DNA from: an uncultured Bacilli bacterium
GTDB taxonomy: Bacteria > Bacillota_I > Bacilli_A > RFN20 > CAG-631
DNA length: 64,000 nucleotides
Direction: 5' to 3'
Assembly: GCA_934201705.1 (NCBI GenBank)
Contig: CAKPXF010000009.1
Span: 1 to 64,000, forward strand
The notes below the pieces were generated by a model that searched no databases, was not told the DNA's origin, and was given only the letters and a program-made list of their open reading frames with translations. Both the position numbers and the translations under genes were made by a program. Shown here in pieces: positions 54,643 to 63,963 of the stretch; within the stretch, counting starts at the first letter, position 1, and every line of letters begins with the position of its first letter.

Positions 54643-54951
54643 TTATATTTCATCAATTACATCTAATTTATATTTCATTTTTCTTAGATTATTTTTAATA
54701 ATAACAACTATTACTTTAAATAACATCCAAACTATTATTATTCCAAACAAAACTCTTCTTAAAACTTCCATATTATTTTTAAAAAATATAACAATTGAAT
54801 TATTAGGATTATTAGTGTAAGCAATTGATATTACGAATAATAAAACTAATCCTATTATTCCTATAATTCTAAAAATTCTTAAAAGCAATAAATATATATA
54901 GTATCTTTTCTTTACTGCCTTATAGCTTTGTCTAGTTATTTCCTTTTTCAT
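54643..54951 (-). CDS. Small membrane protein
   Basis: A 102-residue protein with two membrane segments (about 25-45 and 66-87), flanked by basic ends. It follows the recombinase gene by four bases and is probably co-transcribed with it and with the 68-residue membrane protein downstream. Function unknown. Confidence 0.6.
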   Translation of the reverse strand: MKKEITRQSYKAVKKRYYIYLLLLRIFRIIGIIGLVLLFVISIAYTNNPNNSIVIFFKNNMEVLRRVLFGIIIVWMLFKVIVVIIKNNLRKMKYKLDVIDEI

Positions 54952-54955
54952 ATTA

Positions 54956-55870
54956 TTATTTTTCCTTTAATTCATTAATTGCTTTGGCAACTGGATGAGT
55001 ATCTTCATATACCTTTTTTAACCTTGCTTTACTTACATGCGTATAAATTTGTGTAGTTGCTAAAGATGAATGTCCAAGTAATTCTTGAACAATTTTTAAA
55101 TCAACATTATTATTTAATAAATTTGTTGCAAATGTATGTCTTAACATATGTGGAGATACCTTAAAATAAAATGATGATTGCTTAGCTCGATCATTTAAAA
55201 TATTTTCAATTGCACGAGTAGTAATTCTACTTCCTTTACTACTAATAAAAAAAGCTTCACTTTTATTATTATTTAATAATACATTTCGACAATTAATTAA
55301 ATAATCATTTAAATATGAATTTAATGAAGGCAAATAATAAACACTTCTTTCTTTATGCCCTTTACCAAAAACTCTAATTGCATTTCCATTTAAATCAACA
55401 TCTAACAAATTTAAATGGCTGCATTCACTAACACGCATACCAGTATTTAATAAAAGAAGTATAATACATTGATTCCTTAATGCTAATAATGGATTCTTTT
55501 CATTTGGAGTTAATATAACCTTAATTTGCTCAATAAATAAGTCATGAGGCAATCTTTTGCCTTGCTTAATTGTTTTATAATTAATCATGATATTTAAAAA
55601 TGTATTATCAATTCTTAGGCAATAAAACTTATAAAAGCTTCTCAAGCAAACAATTTTTCTATTAATTGATGAGGGCATATATTTATTGATTTTTAAAAAG
55701 TTAATGTAATCTTGAATATCGTCAATTGTTAGGTCTTGAAATTCTAATTTATTTTCTTTTAAATAGTTATTAAAGCCTAATAAATCAAAATTATACGATG
55801 AAATAGTTTGATTGCTATAATGCTTTTCATTTTCTAAATATTTAATAAATTTATTAATAGCCTCATCCAT
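54956..55870 (-). CDS. Tyrosine recombinase XerC/XerD-type
   Basis: A 304-residue tyrosine recombinase. An N-terminal SAM-like core-binding domain (about 1-85, SNQTISSYNFDL) precedes the catalytic domain with Arg in NTGMRVSE, Lys in GKGHKERSVYY, HMLRHTFA (His-Arg), LLGHSS (His) and nucleophile QIYTHVS. Length and lack of nearby att-like repeats or cargo fit the housekeeping dimer resolvase (XerC or XerD) after topA, not a mobile element. Start 55870 is set by GAGG eight bases upstream; an earlier ATG lacks one. Confidence 0.83.
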   Translation of the reverse strand: MDEAINKFIKYLENEKHYSNQTISSYNFDLLGFNNYLKENKLEFQDLTIDDIQDYINFLKINKYMPSSINRKIVCLRSFYKFYCLRIDNTFLNIMINYKTIKQGKRLPHDLFIEQIKVILTPNEKNPLLALRNQCIILLLLNTGMRVSECSHLNLLDVDLNGNAIRVFGKGHKERSVYYLPSLNSYLNDYLINCRNVLLNNNKSEAFFISSKGSRITTRAIENILNDRAKQSSFYFKVSPHMLRHTFATNLLNNNVDLKIVQELLGHSSLATTQIYTHVSKARLKKVYEDTHPVAKAINELKEK

Positions 55871-55925
55871 TTTTTTATCCTCTTTTTTATTATAATTCAT
55901 TTAAAAAAAATAATAAAGAATCAGT

Positions 55926-57884
55926 TTAAGCTGATTCCTTATAAGATTCATGATATTTACATTTTGGATAACAACTACATGCATAGAATTTGCCAAATTT
56001 TGAATTTCTAAGAACTAATTTTCCTTTATGACACATTGGACATTCTTTTCCTTCTTTTTGTGTTGGAGGCAAAATGTATTTACATTCAGGGTAACCAGAG
56101 CATGCAATAAAGCTTCCATATTTTGAACTTCTTCTTACTAATGGCTTTCCACATTTTGGACAAGTTCCTAAATCTTCAACTTCTTCTATCATTTCCTTTG
56201 TAGCCTTTATATATAATCTTTCAAAAGTTTGATAAAAATCTGACAAAGCTTCAATTCTTGTACATTTACCTTCAGCAATTTCATCAAGCTTTGTTTCCAT
56301 GTTGGCTGTATATTCAACATTAATAATTTCTGGGAATGATTCTTCAAGCTTATCAACTGTTAATATTCCTTGCTTTGTTGGAACATAATGTGTCTTTTCA
56401 ATTACTACATATTCTCTTGCCTTGATTAAATCTAATATAGTATGGTAAGTTGATGGCCTTCCAATCCCATCCTTTTTCATTGTATTAATTAAACTTGCTT
56501 CAGTAAAGGCATTTGGGCCTTTGTTTTTTCCCTCTTTTAAGCTAGCTGTATTGAATGATACATTACTATCTTTAGTTATTTTAGCCTTTAAAGGTACTCT
56601 TTCTACATTATCAATTTTATTTAACACCTTAGTAAATCCATCAAATGTCCTTGTTTCACCAACGGCTAACAAAGTATGATTATTACACTTAAACGTTACC
56701 TCTTCACGAGTATATTCTTCATCCTTCATCATAGAAGCAACAGTTCTATTATAAATTAACTGATACAATTTTGCTTGATCCTTACTAGCTTTTTCCATTA
56801 CTTTTTCAGGAGTTATATTGATATCTGTAGGTCTAATACCTTCATGAGCATCTTGAACATTGTTTGAACTATTAAATATTTTCGCAACACCAACATACTC
56901 ATTACCATATTTTTCTTTAATCATTTTCTTTGTTTTATTAATGAATTCTGGATTAACACGTACACTATCAGTACGCATATAAGTAATTAAACCAACTTCC
57001 CCTTCGCCTAAATCTACGCCTTCATATAAAGATTGTGCGACCTTCATTGTTTTCTTTGAATCAAACTTTAAATATGTTGAAGCATCTTGCTGCATTGAAG
57101 ATGTTTCATATATTGGCTTACTAGCTCTTGTTTTATTAGTAATATCAATATTTTCAATGCTAATACTATTGTTTTTTAAATCTTCGATTACTTTTTTAGC
57201 GTCTTCTTCCTTATCAAAATGCATTTCCTTTTTATTTTCATCAATTAAAGTTATGCTAACTTCTTGATTATCAACTAAAAGCGTCCCAACAACTCTATAA
57301 AATGTTGTCTCAACAAAAGCATTTATTTCCTTTTGTCTATCTACAACAAGTTTTAAAACTACAGATTGTACTCTGCCAGCTGATTTTGATTTAATTTTTC
57401 TTTGAAGCAGTTGTGATAATTTAAAGCCAATTATTCTATCTAAGATTCTTCTTGTCTCTTGGGATGAAACTAAATCCATATCAATATGACGAGGATTACT
57501 AATAGCATCCTTTATGGCATGGTATGTCACTTCATGAAATTCAAGCCTTTTAGTTGTTTTACTATCAAGGCCCAACACTTCACATAAATGCCATGATATT
57601 GCTTCCCCTTCTCTATCAGGGTCGGTTGCTAAATAAACATCCTTAGCATTCTCAGCTAATTTTTTTAATAAGACAACTGTTTTTTTCTTTGAGGGAGAAA
57701 TTTCATATATGGGAGAAAAGCCATTTTTAATATCAACGCCTAAGGAGTTTTCTTTATTTCCAACAGCTAAATCACGAATATGCCCAACACTTGCAACAAC
57801 TTTATAGTTACTTCCTAAGTATTTTTGAATAGTTTTAGCTTTATGTGGAGATTCAACAATAACTAAATTCTCACTCATAGACAT
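55926..57884 (-). CDS. topA: DNA topoisomerase I
   Basis: A 652-residue type IA topoisomerase that relaxes negative supercoils. TOPRIM domain at residues about 6-115 (VIVESPHKAKTIQKYL, YLATDPDREGEAISWH), active Tyr in LITYMRTDSVRVN, and two C-terminal zinc ribbons (CPKCGKP...CSGYPECKY and CPMCHKGK...CSCYPKCKY). Short for the family (often about 690) because it keeps two ribbons. Downstream of dprA in the conserved rnhB-dprA-topA-xer order. Confidence 0.93.
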   Translation of the reverse strand: MSMSENLVIVESPHKAKTIQKYLGSNYKVVASVGHIRDLAVGNKENSLGVDIKNGFSPIYEISPSKKKTVVLLKKLAENAKDVYLATDPDREGEAISWHLCEVLGLDSKTTKRLEFHEVTYHAIKDAISNPRHIDMDLVSSQETRRILDRIIGFKLSQLLQRKIKSKSAGRVQSVVLKLVVDRQKEINAFVETTFYRVVGTLLVDNQEVSITLIDENKKEMHFDKEEDAKKVIEDLKNNSISIENIDITNKTRASKPIYETSSMQQDASTYLKFDSKKTMKVAQSLYEGVDLGEGEVGLITYMRTDSVRVNPEFINKTKKMIKEKYGNEYVGVAKIFNSSNNVQDAHEGIRPTDINITPEKVMEKASKDQAKLYQLIYNRTVASMMKDEEYTREEVTFKCNNHTLLAVGETRTFDGFTKVLNKIDNVERVPLKAKITKDSNVSFNTASLKEGKNKGPNAFTEASLINTMKKDGIGRPSTYHTILDLIKAREYVVIEKTHYVPTKQGILTVDKLEESFPEIINVEYTANMETKLDEIAEGKCTRIEALSDFYQTFERLYIKATKEMIEEVEDLGTCPKCGKPLVRRSSKYGSFIACSGYPECKYILPPTQKEGKECPMCHKGKLVLRNSKFGKFYACSCYPKCKYHESYKESA

Positions 57885-57969
57885 TTTCCTCCTTGCGAAG
57901 TATATTTTACTTAAAATTTTTTATATGTCAACACTTCATTTTATATTAATATAGATATTTATATATATA

Positions 57970-58734
57970 TTAATCTTTTTTTATTGCAATTAAATCATCA
58001 GCACTTTCAAGTAAATACGCTCCTTGTTTTATTAGCATATTGCAACCACTATTATTAGTTGCTAAAGAAGGAACACAATATATATCTTTTCCAAATTCAA
58101 GGCCATAAGCTACTGTATTCATTGTTCCAGATTTATACTTAGCTTCTACTACAATTATATATTCACTTATAGCAGCAATTATACGATTACGTATTAAAAA
58201 ATTTTGTGGTAAAGGATTTGTATTATTTGGATATTCAGAAATTACTAGTCCTTTTTCTTTAATTCTTTCATATAATTTTTCATTTGATTTAACATAACAA
58301 TTATCAATTCCACTACCAAGAACAGCTATCGTATTAATATCGTTTTCGATTGCTGCATTTTGGGCAATGCTATCAATTCCTATAGCAAGCCCACTAATTA
58401 TTGTTGCCTTATATTTTTTTAAACCTTTTGCTATTTTAATAGCCATTAAACTTCCATATGTTGTGTTTTTCCTCGTACCAATAATAGCAACTTTATTATT
58501 ACCATTTAATAGTTTTATATTCCCATAATAAAATAAAACAATTGGTGGCGTTCCAATATTTTTTAATTCTTTTGGATAATCATCATCTAGAATTGTTAAA
58601 TATTTTGATTTGATTTTGTCTTCAATTCCAATTAATTCCTTTTCTTCAACGTATTCTTTTTCCTTTATAGCTTTTAAAATACTTGAATAATCACCATTAT
58701 ATTTTAAAGCAAAATATAATAAAATTTTCCTCAT
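57970..58734 (-). CDS. dprA: DNA-processing protein DprA
   Basis: A 254-residue DprA/Smf Rossmann protein that loads RecA on incoming single-stranded DNA. Core motifs: IGTRKNTTYG, ISGLAIGIDSIAQNAA, VLGSGIDNCY, LIRNRIIAAISEYIIVVEA and GTMNTVAYGLEFGKDIY. It is short (many DprA proteins exceed 280 residues) and lacks a C-terminal winged helix. Start 58734, because the GTG at 58746 overlaps the ribosome site GAGGTG. Possible competence role cannot be judged here. Confidence 0.88.
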   Translation of the reverse strand: MRKILLYFALKYNGDYSSILKAIKEKEYVEEKELIGIEDKIKSKYLTILDDDYPKELKNIGTPPIVLFYYGNIKLLNGNNKVAIIGTRKNTTYGSLMAIKIAKGLKKYKATIISGLAIGIDSIAQNAAIENDINTIAVLGSGIDNCYVKSNEKLYERIKEKGLVISEYPNNTNPLPQNFLIRNRIIAAISEYIIVVEAKYKSGTMNTVAYGLEFGKDIYCVPSLATNNSGCNMLIKQGAYLLESADDLIAIKKD

Positions 58735-58802
58735 CAAAAAAATCACCTCTAATTATATATAGTGATTTTCTTTAAAAAAGTGAAATTTTTTATGTAAAAA
58801 TA

Positions 58803-59456
58803 TTATTTATTTTCTAAGACTTCATCTAGTGTTATTTGTTCATCGTGCTTTATATAAGTTGATACAGGATAGTATGTTTTTCTATGTACATCGCAAATAC
58901 CAAATTCTTTTAAATAGTTCATATGCTTTAATGTGCAATATCCTTTGTTTTGCTTAAAATTATATTGTGGGTATTTTTTATCGAGTTCAATCATAATATC
59001 ATCACGGGTAACCTTAGCAATTATTGAAGCCGCTGCAATTGTAACAGATTTAGAATCTCCCTTTACGATTGCTTCAAGCGGAATCTTTTTATCAACATGA
59101 GGAAGTGGCATAGCATCAGTTAAGATTGCTTCTATTTCAAGTGGCATTCTTTTTAAAGCTCTTTCCATTCCAAGTTGAGTTGCTGCATAAATATTATATT
59201 GATCAACTTCCTCTACGCTTATTATTTCATAAGAATAATAAATAGCATCTCTTTTTATAACTTCAAGCAATTTTCTTCTTTTCTTATCAGTTAACTTTTT
59301 CGAATCATTTATTTCATAATTATCATAAAATGGTGGAAAAACACAAATGCCAATAACTAATGGTCCAGCAATTGGTCCACGGCCCGCTTCATCAAGGCCA
59401 ACAACAACTTCCTTTCCACCCCACCAATATTGATTTTCATAATCAAAATTTGCCAT
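58803..59456 (-). CDS. rnhB: Ribonuclease HII
   Basis: A 217-residue RNase HII that cleaves the RNA strand of RNA-DNA hybrids and single misincorporated ribonucleotides. GLDEAGRGPIAGPLV (about 20-34) has the first catalytic Asp-Glu; AILTDAMPLP and KVTRDDIM carry further acidic residues. It begins two bases after rbgA in the housekeeping run. Complete at normal length. Confidence 0.92.
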   Translation of the reverse strand: MANFDYENQYWWGGKEVVVGLDEAGRGPIAGPLVIGICVFPPFYDNYEINDSKKLTDKKRRKLLEVIKRDAIYYSYEIISVEEVDQYNIYAATQLGMERALKRMPLEIEAILTDAMPLPHVDKKIPLEAIVKGDSKSVTIAAASIIAKVTRDDIMIELDKKYPQYNFKQNKGYCTLKHMNYLKEFGICDVHRKTYYPVSTYIKHDEQITLDEVLENK

Positions 59457-59458
59457 AA

Positions 59459-60325
59459 TTATTCCTCCAATCGATCAACAGTAATTTTTCCAATCCGTCC
59501 ATTTTTAAAGTCATTTAATATTAATGAGGCACTCCTTAAAATATCTACTTCATTATTTTTTAATAAATGCTTTTTTTCTATTGCGAATTGTTCCATATAA
59601 GAATCAAAATCACTATATTCTATATGGTACTTCTCTAATAATAAATCATAATAGTTTTCCTTTAAAAAATCTAGTGCTATTTTAGATAATGATAAAGTTG
59701 GTAATATATCTTCTTTAATACATCCAATTAATGCCAGCTTAACTCCAACATTATTTGAAGATAAATTTGGCCATAAAATACCTGGCGTATCAAGTAAATC
59801 AAAGCCATCCCCATGAACCCATTTTTGAGCCTTAGTAAATCCAGGTTTGTTCCCAACTGGTGCACTTTTTCTTCTGGTTAATAAATTAATTAAAGTTGAT
59901 TTACCAACATTTGGAATACCAATAATCATAACTCTAATATTTCTAGGCTTTAAGCCTCGTTTTATATCTTTATCTATTATTGGTTTAGCAACTTCTTTTA
60001 TTTTATTTGTTATTGGTTTTATTGAATCTTTATTGTTTAAATTAACAAAAACACAAGGTATAGTATTATCATCATAATACTTTTTAAATAAGTTTGATTG
60101 TTTATCATCAGCCAAATCTATTTTACTTAATACCTTCAAATAATACTTATTTGCCGACAATTCTTTGACAATAGGATTAATAGATGAAAATGGTGCTCTT
60201 GCATCTAGAAGCTCAATTACCATATCAACAAGGCTAAGCTTTTCTTTGATTTCTCTTATAGCTTTTGCCATATGACCGGGGAACCAGTTGATATTAGCTT
60301 TGTTTAAATTACCATTATTCATCAT
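59459..60325 (-). CDS. rbgA: Ribosome biogenesis GTPase YlqF/RbgA
   Basis: A 288-residue circularly permuted GTPase needed for late 50S assembly. The motif order is permuted: G4-like LSKID, then G1 GIPNVGKST, G2 GNKPGFTK and G3 DLLDTPG. WFPGHMAKAIREI is the signature N-terminus. Of the possible ATGs, 60325 has AGGA eight bases upstream; 60334 lies too close to the ribosome site. It sits downstream of the pentapeptide gene and upstream of rnhB. Confidence 0.9.
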   Translation of the reverse strand: MMNNGNLNKANINWFPGHMAKAIREIKEKLSLVDMVIELLDARAPFSSINPIVKELSANKYYLKVLSKIDLADDKQSNLFKKYYDDNTIPCVFVNLNNKDSIKPITNKIKEVAKPIIDKDIKRGLKPRNIRVMIIGIPNVGKSTLINLLTRRKSAPVGNKPGFTKAQKWVHGDGFDLLDTPGILWPNLSSNNVGVKLALIGCIKEDILPTLSLSKIALDFLKENYYDLLLEKYHIEYSDFDSYMEQFAIEKKHLLKNNEVDILRSASLILNDFKNGRIGKITVDRLEE

Positions 60326-60344
60326 CTTCACCATCCTTTTTTAA

Positions 60345-60977
60345 TTAAATTTTAACATTAACGCCAAATAGTGCTACTATATTTTGGCATTGAAAAGCAT
60401 CAATAGTAATTCCTTTTAATGACTTTAAATCAATTTGGATACATGTAATATTACAAGTAACAAAATCTAAGCTATCGAATTTTACTTGTAAAAATTCTGC
60501 TTTATAAAAATCCACATTATTAAATAATACATCCTTCATTTCAGCATTTGTAAAAACTGCTTCAGTAAAATTAGATTCTATTAATTTTAAATTCTTTATT
60601 TTACTTTCATAAAATGACATATACATAGCATTACAGCTATTTATTTCAACATCCTTTATATTACAATTTATAAAGCTTGTCCCAACCAATTTACAATTAA
60701 TAAAGCAAACACGATTTATAAATTGCCTGTCGAATTTTTGATTTTGCAAATTACAATTTTTAAAAACAACATCAATTAAGCATATTCGATCAAGTTTAAT
60801 TTTACTAAAATCAACATTTTCGAAAATGCAACTATCAAAAACTAAAGATTTTAAAGAAATAGATTCATCAATTTCATTATCCTTAATAATTACATTTATA
60901 AATTCTTCATTATCAATACATTCTTTAAATGATTTATTAATGCATCCATTAATTTTTGGCTTTATAAAATTCATCAT
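60345..60977 (-). CDS. Pentapeptide-repeat protein
   Basis: A 210-residue protein of pentapeptide repeats (A(D/N)LXX-like, e.g. CIFENVDFSKIKLD, VVFKNCNLQNQKFD, AVFTNAEMKDVLFNNVDF) forming a right-handed square beta-helix. Such helices can mimic DNA; Qnr-type members protect gyrase from quinolones, but nothing here shows that. The C-terminus (LKGITIDAFQCQNIVALFGVNVKI, first residues quoted) is typical. Its first codons overlap the DUF3781 stop (ATGA). Confidence 0.8.
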   Translation of the reverse strand: MMNFIKPKINGCINKSFKECIDNEEFINVIIKDNEIDESISLKSLVFDSCIFENVDFSKIKLDRICLIDVVFKNCNLQNQKFDRQFINRVCFINCKLVGTSFINCNIKDVEINSCNAMYMSFYESKIKNLKLIESNFTEAVFTNAEMKDVLFNNVDFYKAEFLQVKFDSLDFVTCNITCIQIDLKSLKGITIDAFQCQNIVALFGVNVKI

Positions 60978-61228
60978 ATCACCAGCTTTGATTTTTTCTT
61001 TGCTGTTATTATTGTAAAGGAATAAGAATTAATAGTAATAATTATATTATTATTTACACAATAATAATTCTTACCTTGCTTATAAATAAAGGTGTTTTCA
61101 TTTAAAATATTTTTTTTTACATATGAAATAACATCATCTTTTAAATCAAGATTTTTTCTTATTCTTGCTACCCCAAGAGTAGTTGTATGGATTTTATCTA
61201 TATTTTTAGTTAATATTTCCTTGTCCAT
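60974..61228 (-). CDS. DUF3781 small protein
   Basis: An 84-residue protein matching DUF3781 as I remember it: IDKIHTTTLGVARIRKNLDL at the N-terminus and IITINSYSFTIITAKK at the end. Function unknown. It lies between lepB and the pentapeptide gene, overlapping the latter by four bases. Confidence 0.75.
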   Translation of the reverse strand: MDKEILTKNIDKIHTTTLGVARIRKNLDLKDDVISYVKKNILNENTFIYKQGKNYYCVNNNIIITINSYSFTIITAKKKSKLVI

Positions 61229-61229
61229 A

Positions 61230-61820
61230 TTAGCTATTTACTCCTTGCTTGAAGTAGTACCAATTTCTAGTTTTTATTGGACAAGAGCCATAGTCATCAT
61301 TTCCACTACATTTTGAAGAGTTGACATCATATTCACAAACAGCAAAGCCGTTTTTAGCAACTATTTTACTTTTGTTTTCCACAACAGGTTGAATTGTACT
61401 ACCTCTATTATCTCCAACTAACAAATACTCATCATCCTTTAAAGACCAATGTGTTTCATTAAAGTTACCAGTTCTTTTATTGAATGTAAAGGTTTGTTCA
61501 ACTACCTCGCCATTGATTTTTAAAACATTATCTATCAATTCAACTTCTTGGTTTGGTAAGCCTAACACTCTTTTAATTATGTAACTATTATTATTTTTAT
61601 ATTCACCAGCCACAACATCAAATAATTCAATTTTTGTATTAGCATGAACTTTTTGCATATAGCCCTTTGTTCCATCATTAATTGAAGGATTCATTGAATT
61701 ACCATTAACTACTACTTTCATAAAAGTTAATTTAAAAACAACTAAAAATGAGCATAGAACTATACTTAATACCAGTAAAATGTTTATAATAATATCTACA
61801 ACCTTGTTTTTCTTTTTCAT
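61230..61820 (-). CDS. lepB: Signal peptidase I
   Basis: A 196-residue type I signal peptidase that removes Sec signal peptides at the membrane's outer face. One N-terminal anchor (about 8-30), nucleophile Ser 42 in GNSMNPSI, general base Lys 83 in IIKRVLGLP and Box D/E GDNR. Start 61820: GAGG eight bases upstream; upstream in-frame codons run into the rplS terminator. The many lipoproteins here need a different peptidase (LspA), not encoded in this window. Confidence 0.9.
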   Translation of the reverse strand: MKKKNKVVDIIINILLVLSIVLCSFLVVFKLTFMKVVVNGNSMNPSINDGTKGYMQKVHANTKIELFDVVAGEYKNNNSYIIKRVLGLPNQEVELIDNVLKINGEVVEQTFTFNKRTGNFNETHWSLKDDEYLLVGDNRGSTIQPVVENKSKIVAKNGFAVCEYDVNSSKCSGNDDYGSCPIKTRNWYYFKQGVNS

Positions 61821-61860
61821 AGCAAAATCCTCTTTAATATTATACAATTTTTGTAAAGAA

Positions 61861-61885
61861 AAAGGCAACATTGCTTGCTGCCTTT
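61861..61885 (-). terminator. Terminator of the ribosomal-protein operon
   Basis: AAAGGCA/TGCCTTT stem with an inner GCAA/TTGC pairing; minus-strand U tract TTTTTCTTT. It separates rplS from lepB. Confidence 0.75.
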
Positions 61886-61909
61886 TAGTCACATATTATT
61901 ACTTATTTA

Positions 61910-62257
61910 TTAAATCTTTTGAGTAACTTTTGAAGCTTTACCTTTACGACCACGTAAATAATAAAGTTTTGCTCTTCTTACTTTACCATGGCTAACAACT
62001 TTTATGTATGCTACCATTGGACTATTGATTGGGAAAACTCTTTCAACGCCAACACCACTAGAAAGTTTTCTAACGATAAATGATTTTGAAACGCCAGTTC
62101 CCCTCATTTTAATAACGATACCTTGGTAATCTTGAACTCTTGTTTTATTACCTTCGTTAATTCTAACACCAACTACTACTGTATCACCAATTTTAATCTC
62201 AGGAAGGTCATTACGAATTTGAGATGCAGTGATTTCATTTACTAAATTCATATTCAT
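61910..62257 (-). CDS. rplS: Ribosomal protein bL19
   Basis: A 115-residue bL19 of the large subunit at the 30S-50S interface. Landmarks: IKIGDTVVVGVRINEGNKTRVQDYQG, KSFIVRKLSSGVGVERVFPINSP and KLYYLRGRKGKASKV (20 residues or fewer quoted each in part). Full length. SD AAGGAG; MNMNLVN gives two possible Met starts six bases apart. A structured leader lies upstream. Confidence 0.95.
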   Translation of the reverse strand: MNMNLVNEITASQIRNDLPEIKIGDTVVVGVRINEGNKTRVQDYQGIVIKMRGTGVSKSFIVRKLSSGVGVERVFPINSPMVAYIKVVSHGKVRRAKLYYLRGRKGKASKVTQKI

Positions 62258-62279
62258 AGTATTTATTTCTCCTTTTTCA

Positions 62280-62350
62280 CATTTTTTTACAAGTTGCTCA
62301 TAAGCGTGACTAGTTCTTAGCGGAGCATCAGGTTTGCATTACGCTTTATT
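62280..62350 (-). ncRNA. Probable L19 leader RNA
   Basis: Minus-strand leader before rplS: TAAAGCGT/ACGCTTA closes a domain holding ACCTGATGCTCCGCT. From memory this resembles the L19 leader family that lets L19 repress its own mRNA. I cannot run a covariance search, so this is a likely call only. Confidence 0.55.
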
Positions 62351-62389
62351 ATTATAGCAAATTACTTATTATTATTCAATAATAAATTT

Positions 62390-63151
62390 TTACCTTGTAA
62401 ACTTTTTAGCCTTATCTATCGCATTTTTTATATTTGTATCATCTTGTAATTCATTAAACCATTTTTTTTCTTGTTTATTAAACGAATCAATATTTATTAA
62501 TTCTGGTCTATTAGATAAAGTCTTCTTTATACTTTCTTTAAAACGATACTCCTTTATTGCTTTATGATTGCCTGAAAATAAAATATTTGGAACCTCAAAA
62601 TTTTCAAAAATTCTTGGTTCTGTATATTGTGGATATTCAAGCAAATTGTTTTCAAATGATTCCTCCACTATAGAATCATTTTTTATAGCTCCATCTAAAA
62701 GTCTTATAATTGAATCAGCTATTATCATTGAAGGAATTTCTCCACCTGTTAAAATATAATCACCTACTGATATTTCCTCATCGACATAATTTAGTATTCT
62801 ATCATCTATTCCTTCATAATGGCCACAAATTAATATAATATGTTTATATTTTGCTAAAGAATGAGCAATTGTTTGCTTATATAGTTTTCCTTTTGCTGAA
62901 AGTAAAATCACATGGCTATCATTAGTTTTAATTTTCTTTAAGCAATCAACAATTGGCTGAAGTTTTATAATCATTCCAGCTCCCCCTCCATATGGAGGTT
63001 GATCTACTCTTTTTAATTTATCATTTGAATAATCTCGATAATTAATGACTTCCATATCTACTATTTTTTTTTCGATTGCTCTTTTTATAATTGATGTATT
63101 AGTAAATCCATCAAATTGCTCTTTAAATAAAGTTAAAATAGTAATTTTCAT
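62390..63151 (-). CDS. trmD: tRNA (guanine37-N1)-methyltransferase
   Basis: A 253-residue SPOUT methyltransferase using SAM to make m1G37 in tRNAs with G36, which prevents +1 frameshifting. Trefoil-knot motifs: VDQPPYGGGAGMI, LICGHYEGIDDRI, EEISVGDYILTGGE and a catalytic Asp near ADSIIRLLDG. It starts at 63151, overlapping the rimM stop by one base. Confidence 0.94.
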   Translation of the reverse strand: MKITILTLFKEQFDGFTNTSIIKRAIEKKIVDMEVINYRDYSNDKLKRVDQPPYGGGAGMIIKLQPIVDCLKKIKTNDSHVILLSAKGKLYKQTIAHSLAKYKHIILICGHYEGIDDRILNYVDEEISVGDYILTGGEIPSMIIADSIIRLLDGAIKNDSIVEESFENNLLEYPQYTEPRIFENFEVPNILFSGNHKAIKEYRFKESIKKTLSNRPELINIDSFNKQEKKWFNELQDDTNIKNAIDKAKKFTR

Positions 63152-63657
63152 TAATCAAGCATTCCTTCAATTGGTAAAATATCAATTCTTTTATTTAAAA
63201 TATCAACAATTTTAATAAATCTTTGCACAAATGGATATAGTAAATCCTTTTTACCATCTCGTTTTATTCTTAATATTAAATTAGAATTAGCATTTATTAA
63301 ATCTGTTACCTCTCCAATTAAGACATTATTATGAAACACTTTACAATGATATAAATCAGCAAAATAGTATTCATTTTCTTTTAATTCATCTGTTGGCTTT
63401 TCAATAACAATTTGCCAGCCTTTATATTTTAAAGCATCCTCAGGATTAGTAATTTTGTCTAATAATAAAATATCTACATCTTTGCCTTTTCTATAATTTA
63501 AAATTTCAAAATCTTCTTCTTTTTGATTAATAGGATTAATTAGTTTTACTACATTTCCCTTTTTATATCTTTTACTTGCAAAGTCTGTGCATGATTTTAC
63601 TTTAATATCGCCTTTAATGCCAAACGAGCCAACAACAATTCCTAAAATAACGTTCAT
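63151..63657 (-). CDS. rimM: 16S rRNA processing factor RimM
   Basis: A 168-residue two-domain 30S maturation factor that binds uS19. N-terminal domain MNVILGIVVGSFGIKGDIKV and C-terminal PRC barrel (NEYYFADLYHCKVF...IGEVTDLINANSN). Start 63657 is set by SD AGGAGG; the 18 upstream codons lack one. In the order khpA-rimM-trmD-rplS. Confidence 0.93.
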   Translation of the reverse strand: MNVILGIVVGSFGIKGDIKVKSCTDFASKRYKKGNVVKLINPINQKEEDFEILNYRKGKDVDILLLDKITNPEDALKYKGWQIVIEKPTDELKENEYYFADLYHCKVFHNNVLIGEVTDLINANSNLILRIKRDGKKDLLYPFVQRFIKIVDILNKRIDILPIEGMLD

Positions 63658-63715
63658 ATTGTACCTCCTAGTTATATTATTAAAAGATAAAAAATAGATG
63701 ATAAACATCACCTAT

Positions 63716-63961
63716 TTATTCATCATATGATTCAAATTTAACTCTTACATGAGTATTGTTAAGACGTGACTTAATAGACACAACTTTACGAATTGAATTA
63801 GCAACACTTCCGCCTTTACCAATCAATCTTGCTGTATCTTCTTTATCAGTAATAACAATTATTTCTGCAGGTTCATTTTCAACTGCTGGAACAGTTTTAA
63901 TCATAAGAGCTTCCTTGTTAGAAATCATTGGTTCAACAATTGCTCTAACTAAATCTTCCAT
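63716..63961 (-). CDS. khpA: KH-domain RNA-binding protein KhpA
   Basis: An 81-residue KH protein (YlqC). The nucleic-acid loop is LIGKGGSVANSIRKVV. In Bacillota KhpA pairs with KhpB in RNA regulation and cell-wall growth. It lies between rpsP and rimM in the usual operon. Confidence 0.9.
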   Translation of the reverse strand: MEDLVRAIVEPMISNKEALMIKTVPAVENEPAEIIVITDKEDTARLIGKGGSVANSIRKVVSIKSRLNNTHVRVKFESYDE

Positions 63962-63963
63962 GA

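Noticed and set aside
54956..55870. Xer recombinase as part of a mobile element
   Set aside because: No cargo, att repeats or atypical composition nearby, and it sits in the conserved topA neighbourhood.
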